Of a stretch of DNA of 49,882 nucleotides, positions 26,701 through 35,585 are shown one piece after another (the first letter of the stretch is position 1; each line of letters opens with the position of its first letter). The position numbers and the translations under genes were made by a program. Source of the stretch: Candidatus Scalindua sp. (GTDB taxonomy: Bacteria; Planctomycetota; Brocadiia; Brocadiales; Scalinduaceae); contig JABHIW010000090.1 of NCBI GenBank assembly GCA_018670825.1, positions 1-49,882 of the forward strand, given 5' to 3'. Below the pieces are notes generated by a model that ran no database searches, was not told the DNA's origin, and saw nothing but the letters and a program-made list of their open reading frames with translations.

Positions 26701-27369
26701 AGTGTGGTTGAAGATGCCGGTAAACTCGTGAAGGCTAAGATAGCATCCGGAGAGTTAAATTTACCAAAAGGTTATTATATAAAATGGGCCGGTCAATTTG
26801 AGAATCAGATAAGAGCGAACAAACGTTTAGCCGTCTTACTGCCTATATGTCTTTTTGTAAACTTCTTTATTCTTTACATACAATTTCGATCCGTAATGAC
26901 AACTTTATTCATTTATTTTGCTATTCCAGTATCACTGGCTGGAGGGTTTATTCTGCTCAATATCTTCGGATACAACCTGAGCGTGGCCGTATGGGTTGGC
27001 TTCATCGCGCTGTTTGGTATTGCAGTGGATGATGGTGTTGTTATAGCAACGTACCTTGACCAGACGTTTAAGAAACGAAAAATAAGTTCTATTCAAGATG
27101 CCAGGGAAGCAACGGTGCAGGCAGGTCTTAAACGTATCCGTCCTTGCCTGATGACATCAGCCACTACGATAATTGCCTTAATGCCGATCCTTTTGTCTAC
27201 CGGTAGGGGTTCGGACGTAATGAAACCAATGGCAATTCCCACCGTTGGCGGAATGGCTGTTGTTGTGATAGCCATATTTATCGTTCCCTGCTGTTATTGT
27301 GGACTCATGGAGTTGAAGCTGAAGTGGGGCATCAAAGATGCTCGCTTCGAGGAGAATGCAACGGCTTAA
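23701..27369 (+). CDS. CusA/CzcA-like heavy-metal RND efflux pump with inserted Cys-rich segment
   Basis: This 1,222-residue inner-membrane proton-driven metal exporter is about 170 residues longer than E. coli CusA. Family landmarks are VPVDAIPDISENQSIVFTDW, QVTYPLTTSLEGVPGVK, LRSLQDWYVRYQL, ASVGGFVKQYQIDVDP, TM4 IGTLVDMGIIMTEN (the Asp of the proton relay) and TM10 GFIALFGIAVDDGVVIATYL (Asp-Asp where CusA has Glu-Phe). A segment of about 50 residues (about 147-198) in the porter domain carries four Cys in CPEH/VCPDD/NCPEH/ICPLG motifs and is not in typical CusA. Of the Met residues proposed to bind Cu/Ag in CusA, SMIET and IMLQSG keep Met, while the third site reads ARYGV. The start ATG has a weak ribosome binding site. 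It pairs with the adaptor upstream; no outer-membrane channel gene is in the window. Confidence 0.9.
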   Translation: MINRLIRFSLENTFIVLVITLLVVGAGYYSIKNVPVDAIPDISENQSIVFTDWPGRDPQTVEDQVTYPLTTSLEGVPGVKVIRSYSGFGFSVIYVIFKDDIEFYWARSRVLERLNVAQRWLPDGVVPVLGPDATALGQIFWYTVENGFYCPEHSGGVFVCPDDFTIAFDKSGNCPEHDHRLVLKRVFSEGGICPLGDSGLVTSLYNLGELRSLQDWYVRYQLNAVDGVSEVASVGGFVKQYQIDVDPDKMRAHRVKLSDIYDAVRRSNVDVGAKVIENYGMEYIVRGIGFIKTIEDVEKIVVKSTEGTPLYIKNVATVTFGPDFRRGALDKEGAEVVGAVATMRYGENPLQVINKVKEQIRKIEPGLPDGVHIVPFYDRTQLIHETIGTLKEALTEEIVITMVIIAIFLLHIRSSLVVAMTLPLAVIMAFIAMYRFGVDSNVMSLSGIAIAIGTLVDMGIIMTENIYRHLTESDGSKPRVEVIYEASKEVGGAIITAVATTIISFIPVFFMESQEGKLFKPLAYTKTFALFASVVVAITVVPVLSNLFLREVNWRKRTSIIIGSSFGICLIFIIRYLIFGRYEAVSLPIAWLSSIIGGLLIGFVIFVMSKERLKPMEQNFISRGIYAVYEPTLRWILDHKGLFLIIPVFVVFSGVSIWLGLGRMAYPVEKCLSYVKLDVNKISPWVALKHKFPGIGREFMPALDEGSFLYMPSFLPAASLTEVMAGLKKQDILMKQIPEVEMVVGKMGRAETALDPAPTSMIETIINLKPKDQWRRTTIERWYSNRYIPQWTKNILGLVWSEERTITKNEILEELREATNMPGAAPTWLQPIQTRVIMLQSGLRAMMGAKIYGDDLREIERIGLQLESIIKQVPGAVDVIADRIVGKPYIEYKINREAIARYGVDIKDVQDVIEVALGGKNLTWTVEGRERYPVRARYMREIRDDFDMLPRILVPTPAGAQIPIAQVCDIEYTIGPSMIKSEDTLLVGYVTFNTRERDEVSVVEDAGKLVKAKIASGELNLPKGYYIKWAGQFENQIRANKRLAVLLPICLFVNFFILYIQFRSVMTTLFIYFAIPVSLAGGFILLNIFGYNLSVAVWVGFIALFGIAVDDGVVIATYLDQTFKKRKISSIQDAREATVQAGLKRIRPCLMTSATTIIALMPILLSTGRGSDVMKPMAIPTVGGMAVVVIAIFIVPCCYCGLMELKLKWGIKDARFEENATA

Positions 27370-27469
27370 CCATGCATTTCACAAGCACATGATTTCTATA
27401 ATGAAAAATATGTATGAGATTGATTCTAGCACACTTTCAGGGCGCATATTCTTTCTGCTCTATGCTCTT

Positions 27470-27483
27470 GGGGTTTAAACCCC
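27470..27483. terminator. Perfect palindrome GGGGTTTAAACCCC after the efflux pump
   Basis: A 14-bp perfect palindrome about 100 bases after the pump stop, followed by AGGCTTTATAATTTT. It may act as a weak terminator or belong to the short palindromes scattered in this genome. Confidence 0.45.
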
Positions 27484-27652
27484 AGGCTTTATAATTTTGC
27501 CATTTAGGGCATTTCGATATTGGTCTTTAAATTTTTGAATAATCACCAGTATTCACAAGAATACTATTGTATATACATTATGCATGGTTTATTATTTCTT
27601 AAAACTCTTTTCCATCCAGAAAATATACAAAAATTTATAGAGGAGAGAAGTT

Positions 27653-27906
27653 ATGAAAAAAAATATCAGGCTTACAAAGAGGAGAAAGAAATCGAATATT
27701 CTCTGATAAATGGAGAATTCTTGAATGTTAAACCTGATGAATTTAAAGATATAGCTAAGCCTATCAAGGCAAGGCAAAAAAATTCAGTATTGAATATCAG
27801 AATTAATAGTAACGATTTAGAACAAATTAAAAGAAAAGCAGATAAACTTGGGGTTAAATACCAAAGCTTTATCTCAGAACTTCTTCACCGGGTTGCACAC
27901 TCATAA
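27653..27906 (+). pseudogene. CopG/BrnA-type antitoxin, frameshifted
   Basis: A good ribosome binding site (GGAGAG) precedes the ATG at 27653, which reads MKKNIRLTK and then leaves the frame. The other frame continues EEKEIEYSLINGEF, then RQKNSVLNIRINSNDLEQI and LGVKYQSFISELLHRVAHS, the typical body of a CopG-type ribbon-helix-helix antitoxin. Restoring one A near 27680 (AAA to AAAA) joins the two parts into a normal protein of about 84 residues. No toxin gene was recognised: the ~280 bp upstream holds no convincing ORF and the downstream neighbour is the V-ATPase operon. It is either a decayed orphan antitoxin or a homopolymer sequencing error. Confidence 0.7.
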
Positions 27907-28052
27907 TATGGCAATGGGTATTCCATATCAAACATTAATTTCTGGTATAATTCACCGATATATTGAAGGCGAATTAATATCAAAAACGGGATCTTAGCCT
28001 GAAAGAAGTACATATCTGCACTGTTCAATAATCTATTAGCATTAATAAAGAA

Positions 28053-28694
28053 ATGAAATCTAAAGAACCCCCAAAAACAAACCTTGATGACCTCATCCGG
28101 AAGATAAAGTCTGAAGGAATAGAGGAAGCAGAGAGGAAATCTGATGAGATTGTAAAAGATGCCAGGATTACTGCGTCTAAAATATTAGATAAAGCAAGGC
28201 AAGAGGCTGAAGCAATTATCGAAGAGGCAGAGGAAGGGATACGTAAGAGGGAAGATAGCAGTAAGATTGCTCTTGGGCAGGCAGCGAGAGACATAATCCT
28301 CAACATACGGGCATCTCTTACAGAAATATTTAATTCTCTTATTAAGAAAGAATATCAGCAGGTTTTGACAGGTAAGACCCTGGAGACGGTATTGATTAAA
28401 CTCATCGAAGGGTGGCAGGAGAATGGAATGGGAGATACGGATATTGAATTACTTGTAGGCGAATCAGATAGAGATGTTCTGTTTGAAGGGTTTTTATCAA
28501 AACTTAATGAGGAAATAAAGTCTGGCATTGAACTTAATACCCATCCGGACATCGAGGGAGGATTTCGCGTAGGTATGAAAGACAACCATGTTTACTATGA
28601 TTTCACTGACGAAGGCATCGCCAATGTCCTTGCTGAATATTTAAATCCAAAGTTTTACAATTTTATCGAATCGCTTATAAAAGATATAAAATAG
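28053..28694 (+). CDS. atpE: V-type ATPase subunit E (peripheral stalk)
   Basis: The protein has 213 residues. The N-terminal half is a long charged helix (IEEAERKSDEIVKDARITASKILDKARQ EAEAIIEEAEE) typical of the stator stalk. The C-terminal half is a small globular domain (IELLVGESDRDVLF, HPDIEGGFRVGMKDNHVYYDFTDE) that contacts the catalytic head. It is the first gene of the seven-gene V-ATPase operon, followed 2 bases later by the DUF2764 gene. Identification rests on the coiled-coil plus GGFRVG-type motif and on gene order. Confidence 0.88.
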   Translation: MKSKEPPKTNLDDLIRKIKSEGIEEAERKSDEIVKDARITASKILDKARQEAEAIIEEAEEGIRKREDSSKIALGQAARDIILNIRASLTEIFNSLIKKEYQQVLTGKTLETVLIKLIEGWQENGMGDTDIELLVGESDRDVLFEGFLSKLNEEIKSGIELNTHPDIEGGFRVGMKDNHVYYDFTDEGIANVLAEYLNPKFYNFIESLIKDIK

Positions 28695-28696
28695 TA

Positions 28697-29239
28697 ATGA
28701 AAGAACAGTACTATTATGTCATATCATCACTGCCATCTCTTTCCTTAAAAGAAGAACTTCCTATCAGAAAGAATAATTTCCTTTCTGTTTGTAAAGAAAA
28801 CTTAAAAACAACTGATTTTGAGATGCTCAGGTCAATAGATTTATTTGAGGTAGATCAAGAAAAAGCACCTTTAGATATCATAAGGTGCTTTTTCAGTTGG
28901 GAGAGAGAGGTTAGAAACGCACTGGTTAGATTAAGGGCGGAGAGATTGGACCTTGATTCTATAGACTTTATAAGAGGTGATATAACAGAACATTCGATTG
29001 GTCACTTTACAGAAGAAGCTTTCAGCGCAGATTCTCCTCTAATAGCTGAAGATATCCTAAACAAAGCAAGGTGGAAGTATCTTGATGAGTTGGAATTCGG
29101 TCATTATTTTGATATAGAAATACTTGTTATTTTTTTTATCAAACTCCAGATACTTGAGAGAGTATCTCTTTTTGATGCGGTACAGGGCCAGGAAAAACTG
29201 AATGCGGTGGTCACCCAGGGTGCACCGGACACGGATTAG
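28697..29239 (+). CDS. V-ATPase operon DUF2764 protein (subunit C-like)
   Basis: This 180-residue protein starts MKEQYYYVISSLPSLSL, the signature of DUF2764 proteins found only in bacterial V-ATPase operons (chlamydiae, spirochaetes, Bacteroidetes-type). It is largely helical with a YLDELEFGHYFDIEILVIFFIKLQILER segment resembling part of V-ATPase subunit C/d. By position it probably replaces subunit C as the socket that couples the central stalk to the membrane ring. It is soluble and lies between E and A. Confidence 0.82.
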   Translation: MKEQYYYVISSLPSLSLKEELPIRKNNFLSVCKENLKTTDFEMLRSIDLFEVDQEKAPLDIIRCFFSWEREVRNALVRLRAERLDLDSIDFIRGDITEHSIGHFTEEAFSADSPLIAEDILNKARWKYLDELEFGHYFDIEILVIFFIKLQILERVSLFDAVQGQEKLNAVVTQGAPDTD

Positions 29240-29331
29240 GTTTTGTATGCTCTTGGACCTGAAAAACCAATACAATCTGGCAGTTGTGATTATAAAACAT
29301 TTATACATTAATTCTGAAAGACTTTCTAGAA

Positions 29332-31116
29332 ATGGAAAATACCGGTAAACTTGTAGGTATAAATAAAAACTTGATCACTGTTGAGTTTGAAGGCAATATT
29401 AAGCAAAATGAGATTGCCTACGTAATTTTGGGAGAAAGCCGTCTTAAAGCAGAAGTCATTCGCATAAGGAAAAACAGAGCTGACCTGCAGGTATTTGAAG
29501 ATACCAGGGAGCTCAAAATGGGTGATGTTGTTGAATTCACCGGTGAGTTATTGTCTGTAGAGCTTGGACCGGGTCTTTTGGGACAACTCTATGATGGCCT
29601 TCAGAATCCGCTTCACGAGTTAGTAGGAGAGTTGGGTTTTTTTCTCCAGAGAGGTAAATATATTAATGCCCTGCCGGAAGAGAGAAAATGGGATTTCACA
29701 CCTTGTGTTAAGCCTGGTGATATATTGCAGCCTGCCGATGCCGTTGGTACTGTTGAGGAGAGTATTTTCAAACATAAGATAATGATCCCCTTTTATCTGC
29801 TTGGCAGGTATGAAGTTGTAGAAATTGCCGAATCCGGAAATTATAGTGTAAAGGAGCAGGTTGCGCTCGTTAAGGATAAAAAAGGTCAGCTGATACCATT
29901 GACTATGATGTTTGAATGGCCTGTTAAAATGCCTGTCACATCATATCGGGAACGATTAGACCCTACCGAACCACTGATAACAAGAATAAGAGTGATAGAT
30001 ACACTGTTTCCTGTGGCGAAGGGTGGGACTTATTGTATTCCAGGTCCTTTTGGAGCGGGCAAGACAGTATTACAACAGATAACGAGCCGCAACGCGAAGG
30101 TTGATATAGTGATTGTCGCCGCTTGTGGGGAAAGAGCAGGTGAGGTGGTTGACACGATTAAAGAGTTTCCTAAAATCATAGATCCCTTTACAGGAAAGTC
30201 CCTCATGGAGAGAACAATAATTGTTTGCAATACGAGTTCCATGCCCGTTGCAGCCCGTGAGGCATCTGTTTATACTGCTATTACCATGGCGGAATATTAC
30301 CGGCAGATGGGACTTGATGTACTAATACTTGCTGACTCAACATCAAGATGGGCCCAGGCCATGAGGGAGAGGTCCAGTCGATTGGAAGAGATACCAGGAG
30401 AAGAGGCGTTTCCTGCCTATCTGGAATCTACCATAGCCGGATTTTATGAAAGATCGGGATTGGTAAGGCTGAGGGATGGCAATACCGGCTCTATTACTAT
30501 AGGAGGTACGGTAAGTCCTGCAGGGGGAAACTTTGAGGAACCGGTAACACAGGCGACACTGAAAGTTGTAGGTGCTTTTCATGGATTATCACAGGATCGG
30601 TCGGATGCCAGGCGCTATCCGGCTATTGATCCACTTGACAGCTGGTCAAAATATACCGGTATTGTCGATACTCAGGCAAGAAATAAAATAATCGATCTTC
30701 TTACAAGGTCTCAGGAGATTAATCAGATGATGAAAGTAGTGGGAGAGGAGGGGATAACATTGTCCGATTATATATTATATTTAAAGGGTGAGTTCTTTGA
30801 TAATGTATATCTTCAACAGAATGCTTTTGATGTAGTGGATCGGGCGACTTCAGAAGAGCGCCAGAAAAAGGTTTTTGTAGAGATCCTGGAGATTATTGAC
30901 TCACCTCTAGAGTTAAATAATAAAGATGATACCAGGAATTTTTTTAATAGGATCAGACAAATGTTCCTGGATTACAACAGTTCAGAATGGAATTCACAAG
31001 ACTTCTATGAAAAAGAGAGACTTATCGGAGAATTGTTCTGTAAATATAGAAAAGCAGGGATTGAGTTAGAAAAATCTCTCTTTCGGAAGACTCTTGTTGG
31101 GCCTAAAGCAGATTGA
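29332..31116 (+). CDS. atpA: V-type ATPase catalytic subunit A
   Basis: The protein has 594 residues, a normal length for subunit A. The Walker A motif is GPFGAGKTV (about residue 233) and the Walker B region is MGLDVLILADSTSRWAQAMRE. The subunit-A-specific bulge domain lies at about 115-190, and the catalytic-site motif RLEEIPGEEAFPAYL is present. It hydrolyses or makes ATP at the A-B interface of the soluble head in the cytoplasm. A 92-bp spacer separates it from the DUF2764 gene and the ribosome binding site is weak. The downstream B gene is 66 bp away. Confidence 0.95.
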   Translation: MENTGKLVGINKNLITVEFEGNIKQNEIAYVILGESRLKAEVIRIRKNRADLQVFEDTRELKMGDVVEFTGELLSVELGPGLLGQLYDGLQNPLHELVGELGFFLQRGKYINALPEERKWDFTPCVKPGDILQPADAVGTVEESIFKHKIMIPFYLLGRYEVVEIAESGNYSVKEQVALVKDKKGQLIPLTMMFEWPVKMPVTSYRERLDPTEPLITRIRVIDTLFPVAKGGTYCIPGPFGAGKTVLQQITSRNAKVDIVIVAACGERAGEVVDTIKEFPKIIDPFTGKSLMERTIIVCNTSSMPVAAREASVYTAITMAEYYRQMGLDVLILADSTSRWAQAMRERSSRLEEIPGEEAFPAYLESTIAGFYERSGLVRLRDGNTGSITIGGTVSPAGGNFEEPVTQATLKVVGAFHGLSQDRSDARRYPAIDPLDSWSKYTGIVDTQARNKIIDLLTRSQEINQMMKVVGEEGITLSDYILYLKGEFFDNVYLQQNAFDVVDRATSEERQKKVFVEILEIIDSPLELNNKDDTRNFFNRIRQMFLDYNSSEWNSQDFYEKERLIGELFCKYRKAGIELEKSLFRKTLVGPKAD

Positions 31117-31182
31117 TATTTCATCTGATTAAAGAGTGGCTGAAACAAAAAGGAGAGAGTTTAGCAATAGCTAAGGAATAGT

Positions 31183-32508
31183 ATGAGGAAAATATACAAT
31201 AAGATCTCACAGATATCAGGCAACGTAGTAGTGCTTTCCGCAACCGGAATAAAATATGGTGAATTAGCTGTTATTAAGTCAGAACGCGGAGATTCTTTTG
31301 CGGAGGTTATCCGTATTGACGAGAAGCTGGTTTATCTCCAGATTTTTTCCGGTAGTGGTGGTGTTTCTACTGGTGATGAAGTGCATTTTTTAGGAAGGCA
31401 AATGGAAATCTCTTTCTCCGAAGATCTTCTCGGGAGAATATTTAATGGAATAGGAAAACCACGTGATGGAGGACCAGTGTTAACAAAAAACCTTATAGAG
31501 ATAGGTGGGCCTACGGTAAATCCGGCAAAACGTTTAATTCCCTCAAATATGATACATACCGGGATACCCATGATTGATCTTTTCAATTCACTCGTTGAAT
31601 CACAGAAGATATCAATTTTTACAACACCTGGAGAACCATATAACGAACTTCTATCGCGTGTAGCCCTCCAGGCAAAAGTTGATATAATCATCCTTGGAGG
31701 TATGGGACTTCGATACGATGACTATCTTTCATTGAAAAATACTCTTGAAGAAGAAGGTGCGCTGAGTCGCTCTATTTTATGTATCCATACAGCAGCAGAT
31801 CCGGTCGTGGAGTGTATAATGGTACCGGACATTGCCCTTGCAGTTGCTGAAAATTTTGCACTGCAAGGTAAAAAGGTCCTTGTTCTATTGACAGACATGA
31901 AAAATTTTTGTGACGCACTCAAGGAGATAGCCATTACCATGGAACAGATCCCCTCGAATAGAGGATATCCAGGGGATTTGTACAGTCAACTTGCAGCGCG
32001 GTATGAAAAAGCCGTTGATTTCGAAGATGCCGGTTCTGTAACTATTCTTTCTGTTACAACAATGCCGGGTAACGATGTTACTCATCCGGTACCGGACAAC
32101 ACGGGTTATATCACTGAGGGTCAGTACTATCTTAACAATGGCAGAATCGAGCCTTTCGGATCTTTAAGCAGGCTGAAACAGTATGTGAATAAAAAGACAA
32201 GAGACGATCACAGGCCCCTGATGGACGCAATGGTACAGCTCTATGCATATTACCAGGAAGTATTAGAGAAGAAAGCGATGGGTTTCAGAATGACCAGGAG
32301 GGACCACAGCTTTCTTAAATACGGGACTCTTTTTGAGAATGAATTGATGGATCTATCGGTAAATATAGCACTTGAAGAGGCGCTAGATACGGGATGGAGA
32401 ATACTTTCAGAATGTTTTAAACCTGAAGAGACAGGGATCAGGACAGAACTGATAAACAGGTTCTGGCTGAAGAGTGGACCACATATAACTATAGATAAAA
32501 ACCCATAA
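31183..32508 (+). CDS. atpB: V-type ATPase non-catalytic subunit B
   Basis: The protein has 441 residues. The P-loop is degenerate ([11 protein letters not shown]), as expected of the regulatory B subunit. Conserved segments are [63 protein letters not shown] and [13 protein letters not shown]. The ribosome binding site AAGGAA is 5 bases from the ATG. The stop codon directly abuts the start of subunit D, so the two are translationally coupled. Confidence 0.95.
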   Translation: MRKIYNKISQISGNVVVLSATGIKYGELAVIKSERGDSFAEVIRIDEKLVYLQIFSGSGGVSTGDEVHFLGRQMEISFSEDLLGRIFNGIGKPRDGGPVLTKNLIEIGGPTVNPAKRLIPSNMIHTGIPMIDLFNSLVESQKISIFTTPGEPYNELLSRVALQAKVDIIILGGMGLRYDDYLSLKNTLEEEGALSRSILCIHTAADPVVECIMVPDIALAVAENFALQGKKVLVLLTDMKNFCDALKEIAITMEQIPSNRGYPGDLYSQLAARYEKAVDFEDAGSVTILSVTTMPGNDVTHPVPDNTGYITEGQYYLNNGRIEPFGSLSRLKQYVNKKTRDDHRPLMDAMVQLYAYYQEVLEKKAMGFRMTRRDHSFLKYGTLFENELMDLSVNIALEEALDTGWRILSECFKPEETGIRTELINRFWLKSGPHITIDKNP

Positions 32509-33105
32509 ATGAGAAAGATCAAGCTTACAAAGGCGGAGCTAAAGAACCAGAATGACAATCTAAAGCGTTACAACCGCTACTTGCCAATTCTTTACATAAA
32601 GAAACAACAACTACAGAAAGAGATCGAAAAGTTAAGAATTGAACTGAAGAGGATAACGTTTGAATCTAACAAATTACGAGATGAGATAATCCCATGGGTT
32701 TCTTTACTTGGTGAGGAAGTGGGTCTGTCTGATCTGGTTATGTTGAAAGAAATTAAAACCAGTACTGAAAACATAGCTGGAGTGGTTGTCCCTGTTTTTG
32801 TTAAAGCCCATATAGATATAGAGAAATATGATCTGTTTAAATACCCTTTATGGGTTGATAATGCGGTTGGTGTTATCAGTAAGATGATATCTTTTCAGGC
32901 AGAAGAGTCAGTGGTTGTGGAGCGATTACGCCTTCTCGAACAAGAACTGTACATTACATCTCAGAGGATAAACTTATTCGAAAAAATTATGATTCCGGAG
33001 ACAAAAGCAGCTATCAGAAAAATTTCAATATTTCTTGGAGATCAACGGGCAGCTGCCGTGGGATGGGCAAGAATAGCCAAAAAGAAAATGCAGGGAGTAA
33101 GATAA
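32509..33105 (+). CDS. atpD: V-type ATPase subunit D (central rotor shaft)
   Basis: The protein has 198 residues, almost entirely helical with two long coiled-coil arms (KLTKAELKNQNDNLKRYNRYLPIL at the N-terminus; LEQELYITSQRINLFEKIMIP and AIRKISIFLGDQRAAAVGWARIAK near the C-terminus). This is the typical D-subunit pattern. It starts on the base after the B stop and ends on the base before the I start. It forms the rotating shaft inside the A3B3 head. Confidence 0.9.
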   Translation: MRKIKLTKAELKNQNDNLKRYNRYLPILYIKKQQLQKEIEKLRIELKRITFESNKLRDEIIPWVSLLGEEVGLSDLVMLKEIKTSTENIAGVVVPVFVKAHIDIEKYDLFKYPLWVDNAVGVISKMISFQAEESVVVERLRLLEQELYITSQRINLFEKIMIPETKAAIRKISIFLGDQRAAAVGWARIAKKKMQGVR

Positions 33106-34905
33106 ATGATTGTAGGGATGAAGAAAGTTACCGTAGTCATCAAGTCGGCCTGGCTGGATGAGGTTTTAAAGAAACTTGGTGATCTGGGAGCTGTGCATCT
33201 TCAACCTGTCGTTTTTCCTGGAAATAATACTATTGAAAATTTAAGAGAGAATATTCAGTCAATGGAAAAAGCTGTATCAATAATTGCTGAAGGAAGTTAT
33301 AAAGATCTTGTACTCTCTGTTAATGGAGAGCATGGGTTGGTATTTGCAGAACAACTTCTCGCCCTTAATGAAGAAGCAAAGCTTATCGAAGAAGAGATGG
33401 TTATTCTTGAAAATGAATATGAAAGTCTTAAGGTATGGGGAAGATTTGATCCCAGAGAGATGAACAGTTTAAAAGATGCAGGCATTCTGATAAAGTTGTT
33501 TACGTGTAATAAAAAGGATTTAAGTATTATCCCAGAAGAGTTTACGGTTAATATTATTTCTGAAGATAAAGCTACTCTCTATATTGCAGTCGTTTCTAAG
33601 GGGAAAGAAATAAATGTTCCACTTGAAGAGATACAGGTCCCATTTCATGGTATGGATGAGGTAGATGGTATGATTAAGAGAGAGCGAGAAAATCTTCTCA
33701 ATATTCGGAATGAGATTTCAACGCTTTGTGACAAACGCCCGGTGATCGAGAGAGCTTTAATTAAATCCAGAAATAAACTTGACTATGAAGAGGCAAAGGC
33801 GGGAATTGGGAGTGAAGACAAAATCTCCTACCTGATGGGATTCTGCCCGGACCCTTTGATTGAAAATCTCAGCAAAATGTCCACTAGAGAAGGTTGGGCA
33901 ATTCTTATTGAAGATCCTTTACAGGACGATCCTGTTCCCACACTCATCAAGCATTCAAAATGGACTAAAATTTTCCAGCCCGTTATGGATTTCATTGGTA
34001 TTACACCCGGTTATAGAGAGTTTGATACAAACGGTATATTTTTAATATTTTTCACTGTTTTCTTTGCGATGATTATAGGAGACGGAGGGTATGGTGCTGT
34101 TTTCCTTATTGCTGCCTGCATAGCTGGCAAGTGTTATAAACGAATTGCGAGAGAAAAGATACTTCTCTTCTACCTGCTGCCTATTACAACAATCGTATGG
34201 GGAGCTATTACCGGTTCGTGGTTTGGGGTAGAGGCTATAAACCAGCTACCGGTATTTAAGGAATTTATTGTTCCTCCCTTATATAGCTATGCCAGGGAAA
34301 GCGAATCTAACATAATTCATCTATGCTTTTTGATAGGTGCACTTCAGCTTTCCATAGCCAGGATCTGGGTAGCAGTAAAATCATTCACATCTTATACTGT
34401 TTTTGCGGAAACAGGATGGGCTGCTTTGGTATGGGGCATATATTTCGTTGTGAAGTTTCTCTTATTAAATGAGGAACTGAGTAGTGTTGTGTTTTATCTC
34501 ATCGGGTATTGGGCTGCTGTGATAATTCTATTCGGTGAACAGAAAGAAGATGGCTTTGTGAAGGGTATCTTCAGGGGAATAACAGGCTTCATTATCAATG
34601 CCTTGACCGGTATTGGATGTCTTTCAGATCTTATCTCTTATATAAGACTGTTTGCTATCGGTCTTGCAACCAGGGAGGTTGCTTTAGCCTTTAATAACAT
34701 GGCAGGGGATATTGGTTTCAGTGACGCCAAATCAATTGTAATAGCCATTATTATCCTTATCTTTGGACATACGATAAATATAATGCTTGGAGCAATGTCA
34801 GTTCTCGTCCACGGCATAAGACTGAATCTTCTTGAATTTTCAAAACACTTGAATATTCAATGGTCTGGTATTAACTATCGCCCCTTTAAAAGAGAGAGTT
34901 TGTAA
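33106..34905 (+). CDS. atpI: V-type ATPase membrane subunit I (a subunit)
   Basis: The protein has 599 residues: a cytoplasmic, partly coiled-coil N-terminal half (to about 300) and a membrane C-terminal half with about 7-8 hydrophobic segments. The conserved ion-path segment LISYIRLFAIGLATREVALAFNNMA holds the essential Arg that faces the K ring. Other family motifs are MIIGDGGYGAVFL, GAITGSWFGVEAI and FGHTINIMLGAMSVLVHGIRLNLLEF. It begins directly after the subunit D stop. Together with K it forms the ion channel. Confidence 0.93.
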   Translation: MIVGMKKVTVVIKSAWLDEVLKKLGDLGAVHLQPVVFPGNNTIENLRENIQSMEKAVSIIAEGSYKDLVLSVNGEHGLVFAEQLLALNEEAKLIEEEMVILENEYESLKVWGRFDPREMNSLKDAGILIKLFTCNKKDLSIIPEEFTVNIISEDKATLYIAVVSKGKEINVPLEEIQVPFHGMDEVDGMIKRERENLLNIRNEISTLCDKRPVIERALIKSRNKLDYEEAKAGIGSEDKISYLMGFCPDPLIENLSKMSTREGWAILIEDPLQDDPVPTLIKHSKWTKIFQPVMDFIGITPGYREFDTNGIFLIFFTVFFAMIIGDGGYGAVFLIAACIAGKCYKRIAREKILLFYLLPITTIVWGAITGSWFGVEAINQLPVFKEFIVPPLYSYARESESNIIHLCFLIGALQLSIARIWVAVKSFTSYTVFAETGWAALVWGIYFVVKFLLLNEELSSVVFYLIGYWAAVIILFGEQKEDGFVKGIFRGITGFIINALTGIGCLSDLISYIRLFAIGLATREVALAFNNMAGDIGFSDAKSIVIAIIILIFGHTINIMLGAMSVLVHGIRLNLLEFSKHLNIQWSGINYRPFKRESL

Positions 34906-34973
34906 AAACAGAGAATGCCTATTAGAATATACTGGCAATTGATAATACAAAGAATAACCACGGGAGGGATTGA

Positions 34974-35417
34974 ATGAGTATATTGGAGGGTTTGGGAAGT
35001 GCAGGTTATGTTCTTGCTTTGTGCTTAGCCGCAAGCGGTTCAGCATTTGGGACTGGCGCTGCAGGTATGGCAACTCTTGGGGCATGGAAGAAATGTTTTC
35101 TGCAAAACAAAAATGCTCAATTTATCCTTGTCGCTTTTGTGGGGGCTCCACTTTCACAAACAATTTATGGAATGATACTGATGAATGCTATCAGGAGTGC
35201 ACCGGATACCGTACATCCCCTGGCAAAGTTTACGATAGGACTTATGGGAGGGCTGGCAATGGGTATAAGCGCGTTGCTTCAGGGTAAAGCGGGAGCAAAG
35301 GCTGCGGATGCCCTCGCAGAAACAAAAAAAGGATTTGGTAACTACATTATGGTCCTGGGTATCATAGAAACGGTTGCTCTATTTGTTATGGTATTTCTCA
35401 TGACAACATTGAGGTGA
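34974..35417 (+). CDS. atpK: V-type ATPase proteolipid subunit K (ion-binding ring)
   Basis: The protein has 147 residues and four transmembrane helices (a duplicated hairpin, the 16-kDa V-type form). Each repeat is Gly/Ala-rich. The second hairpin carries the ion-binding Glu132 (LGIIETVALF). Residues that bind sodium in Enterococcus hirae NtpK have equivalents here: Ser61 (Thr in E. hirae), Gln62, Tyr65, Gln103 and Glu132. A strong ribosome binding site (GGGAGGG) precedes the ATG, fitting the high copy number of this subunit. It is the last gene of the operon. Confidence 0.93.
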   Translation: MSILEGLGSAGYVLALCLAASGSAFGTGAAGMATLGAWKKCFLQNKNAQFILVAFVGAPLSQTIYGMILMNAIRSAPDTVHPLAKFTIGLMGGLAMGISALLQGKAGAKAADALAETKKGFGNYIMVLGIIETVALFVMVFLMTTLR

Positions 35418-35520
35418 AATATTATAAACTCTTTTGTGCAGCATCAGTAAAGCGAAAGAGGCTGTTTGCTTAGTCTCTGATTGCGGTTGAAGTAATTTGA
35501 TGTACAGAAATTTCAAAGTC

Positions 35521-35546
35521 GTCGGGTAAGAAACCCGACATCTTTT
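35521..35546 (+). terminator. Intrinsic terminator of the V-ATPase operon
   Basis: A 7-bp perfect stem (GTCGGGT / ACCCGAC) with an AAGAA loop, followed by ATCTTTT, about 100 bases after the atpK stop. It closes the seven-gene operon before the next gene at 35586. Confidence 0.8.
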
Positions 35547-35585
35547 AACTGATTTTACAATAAACATAACACTTGAAATAAAAAA

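Noticed and set aside
27520..27652. N-terminal 44 residues of the longer frame before the antitoxin body
   Set aside because: The antitoxin start with a ribosome binding site is at 27653 in another frame; the upstream part is not family-like. A decayed toxin tail was considered but not supported.
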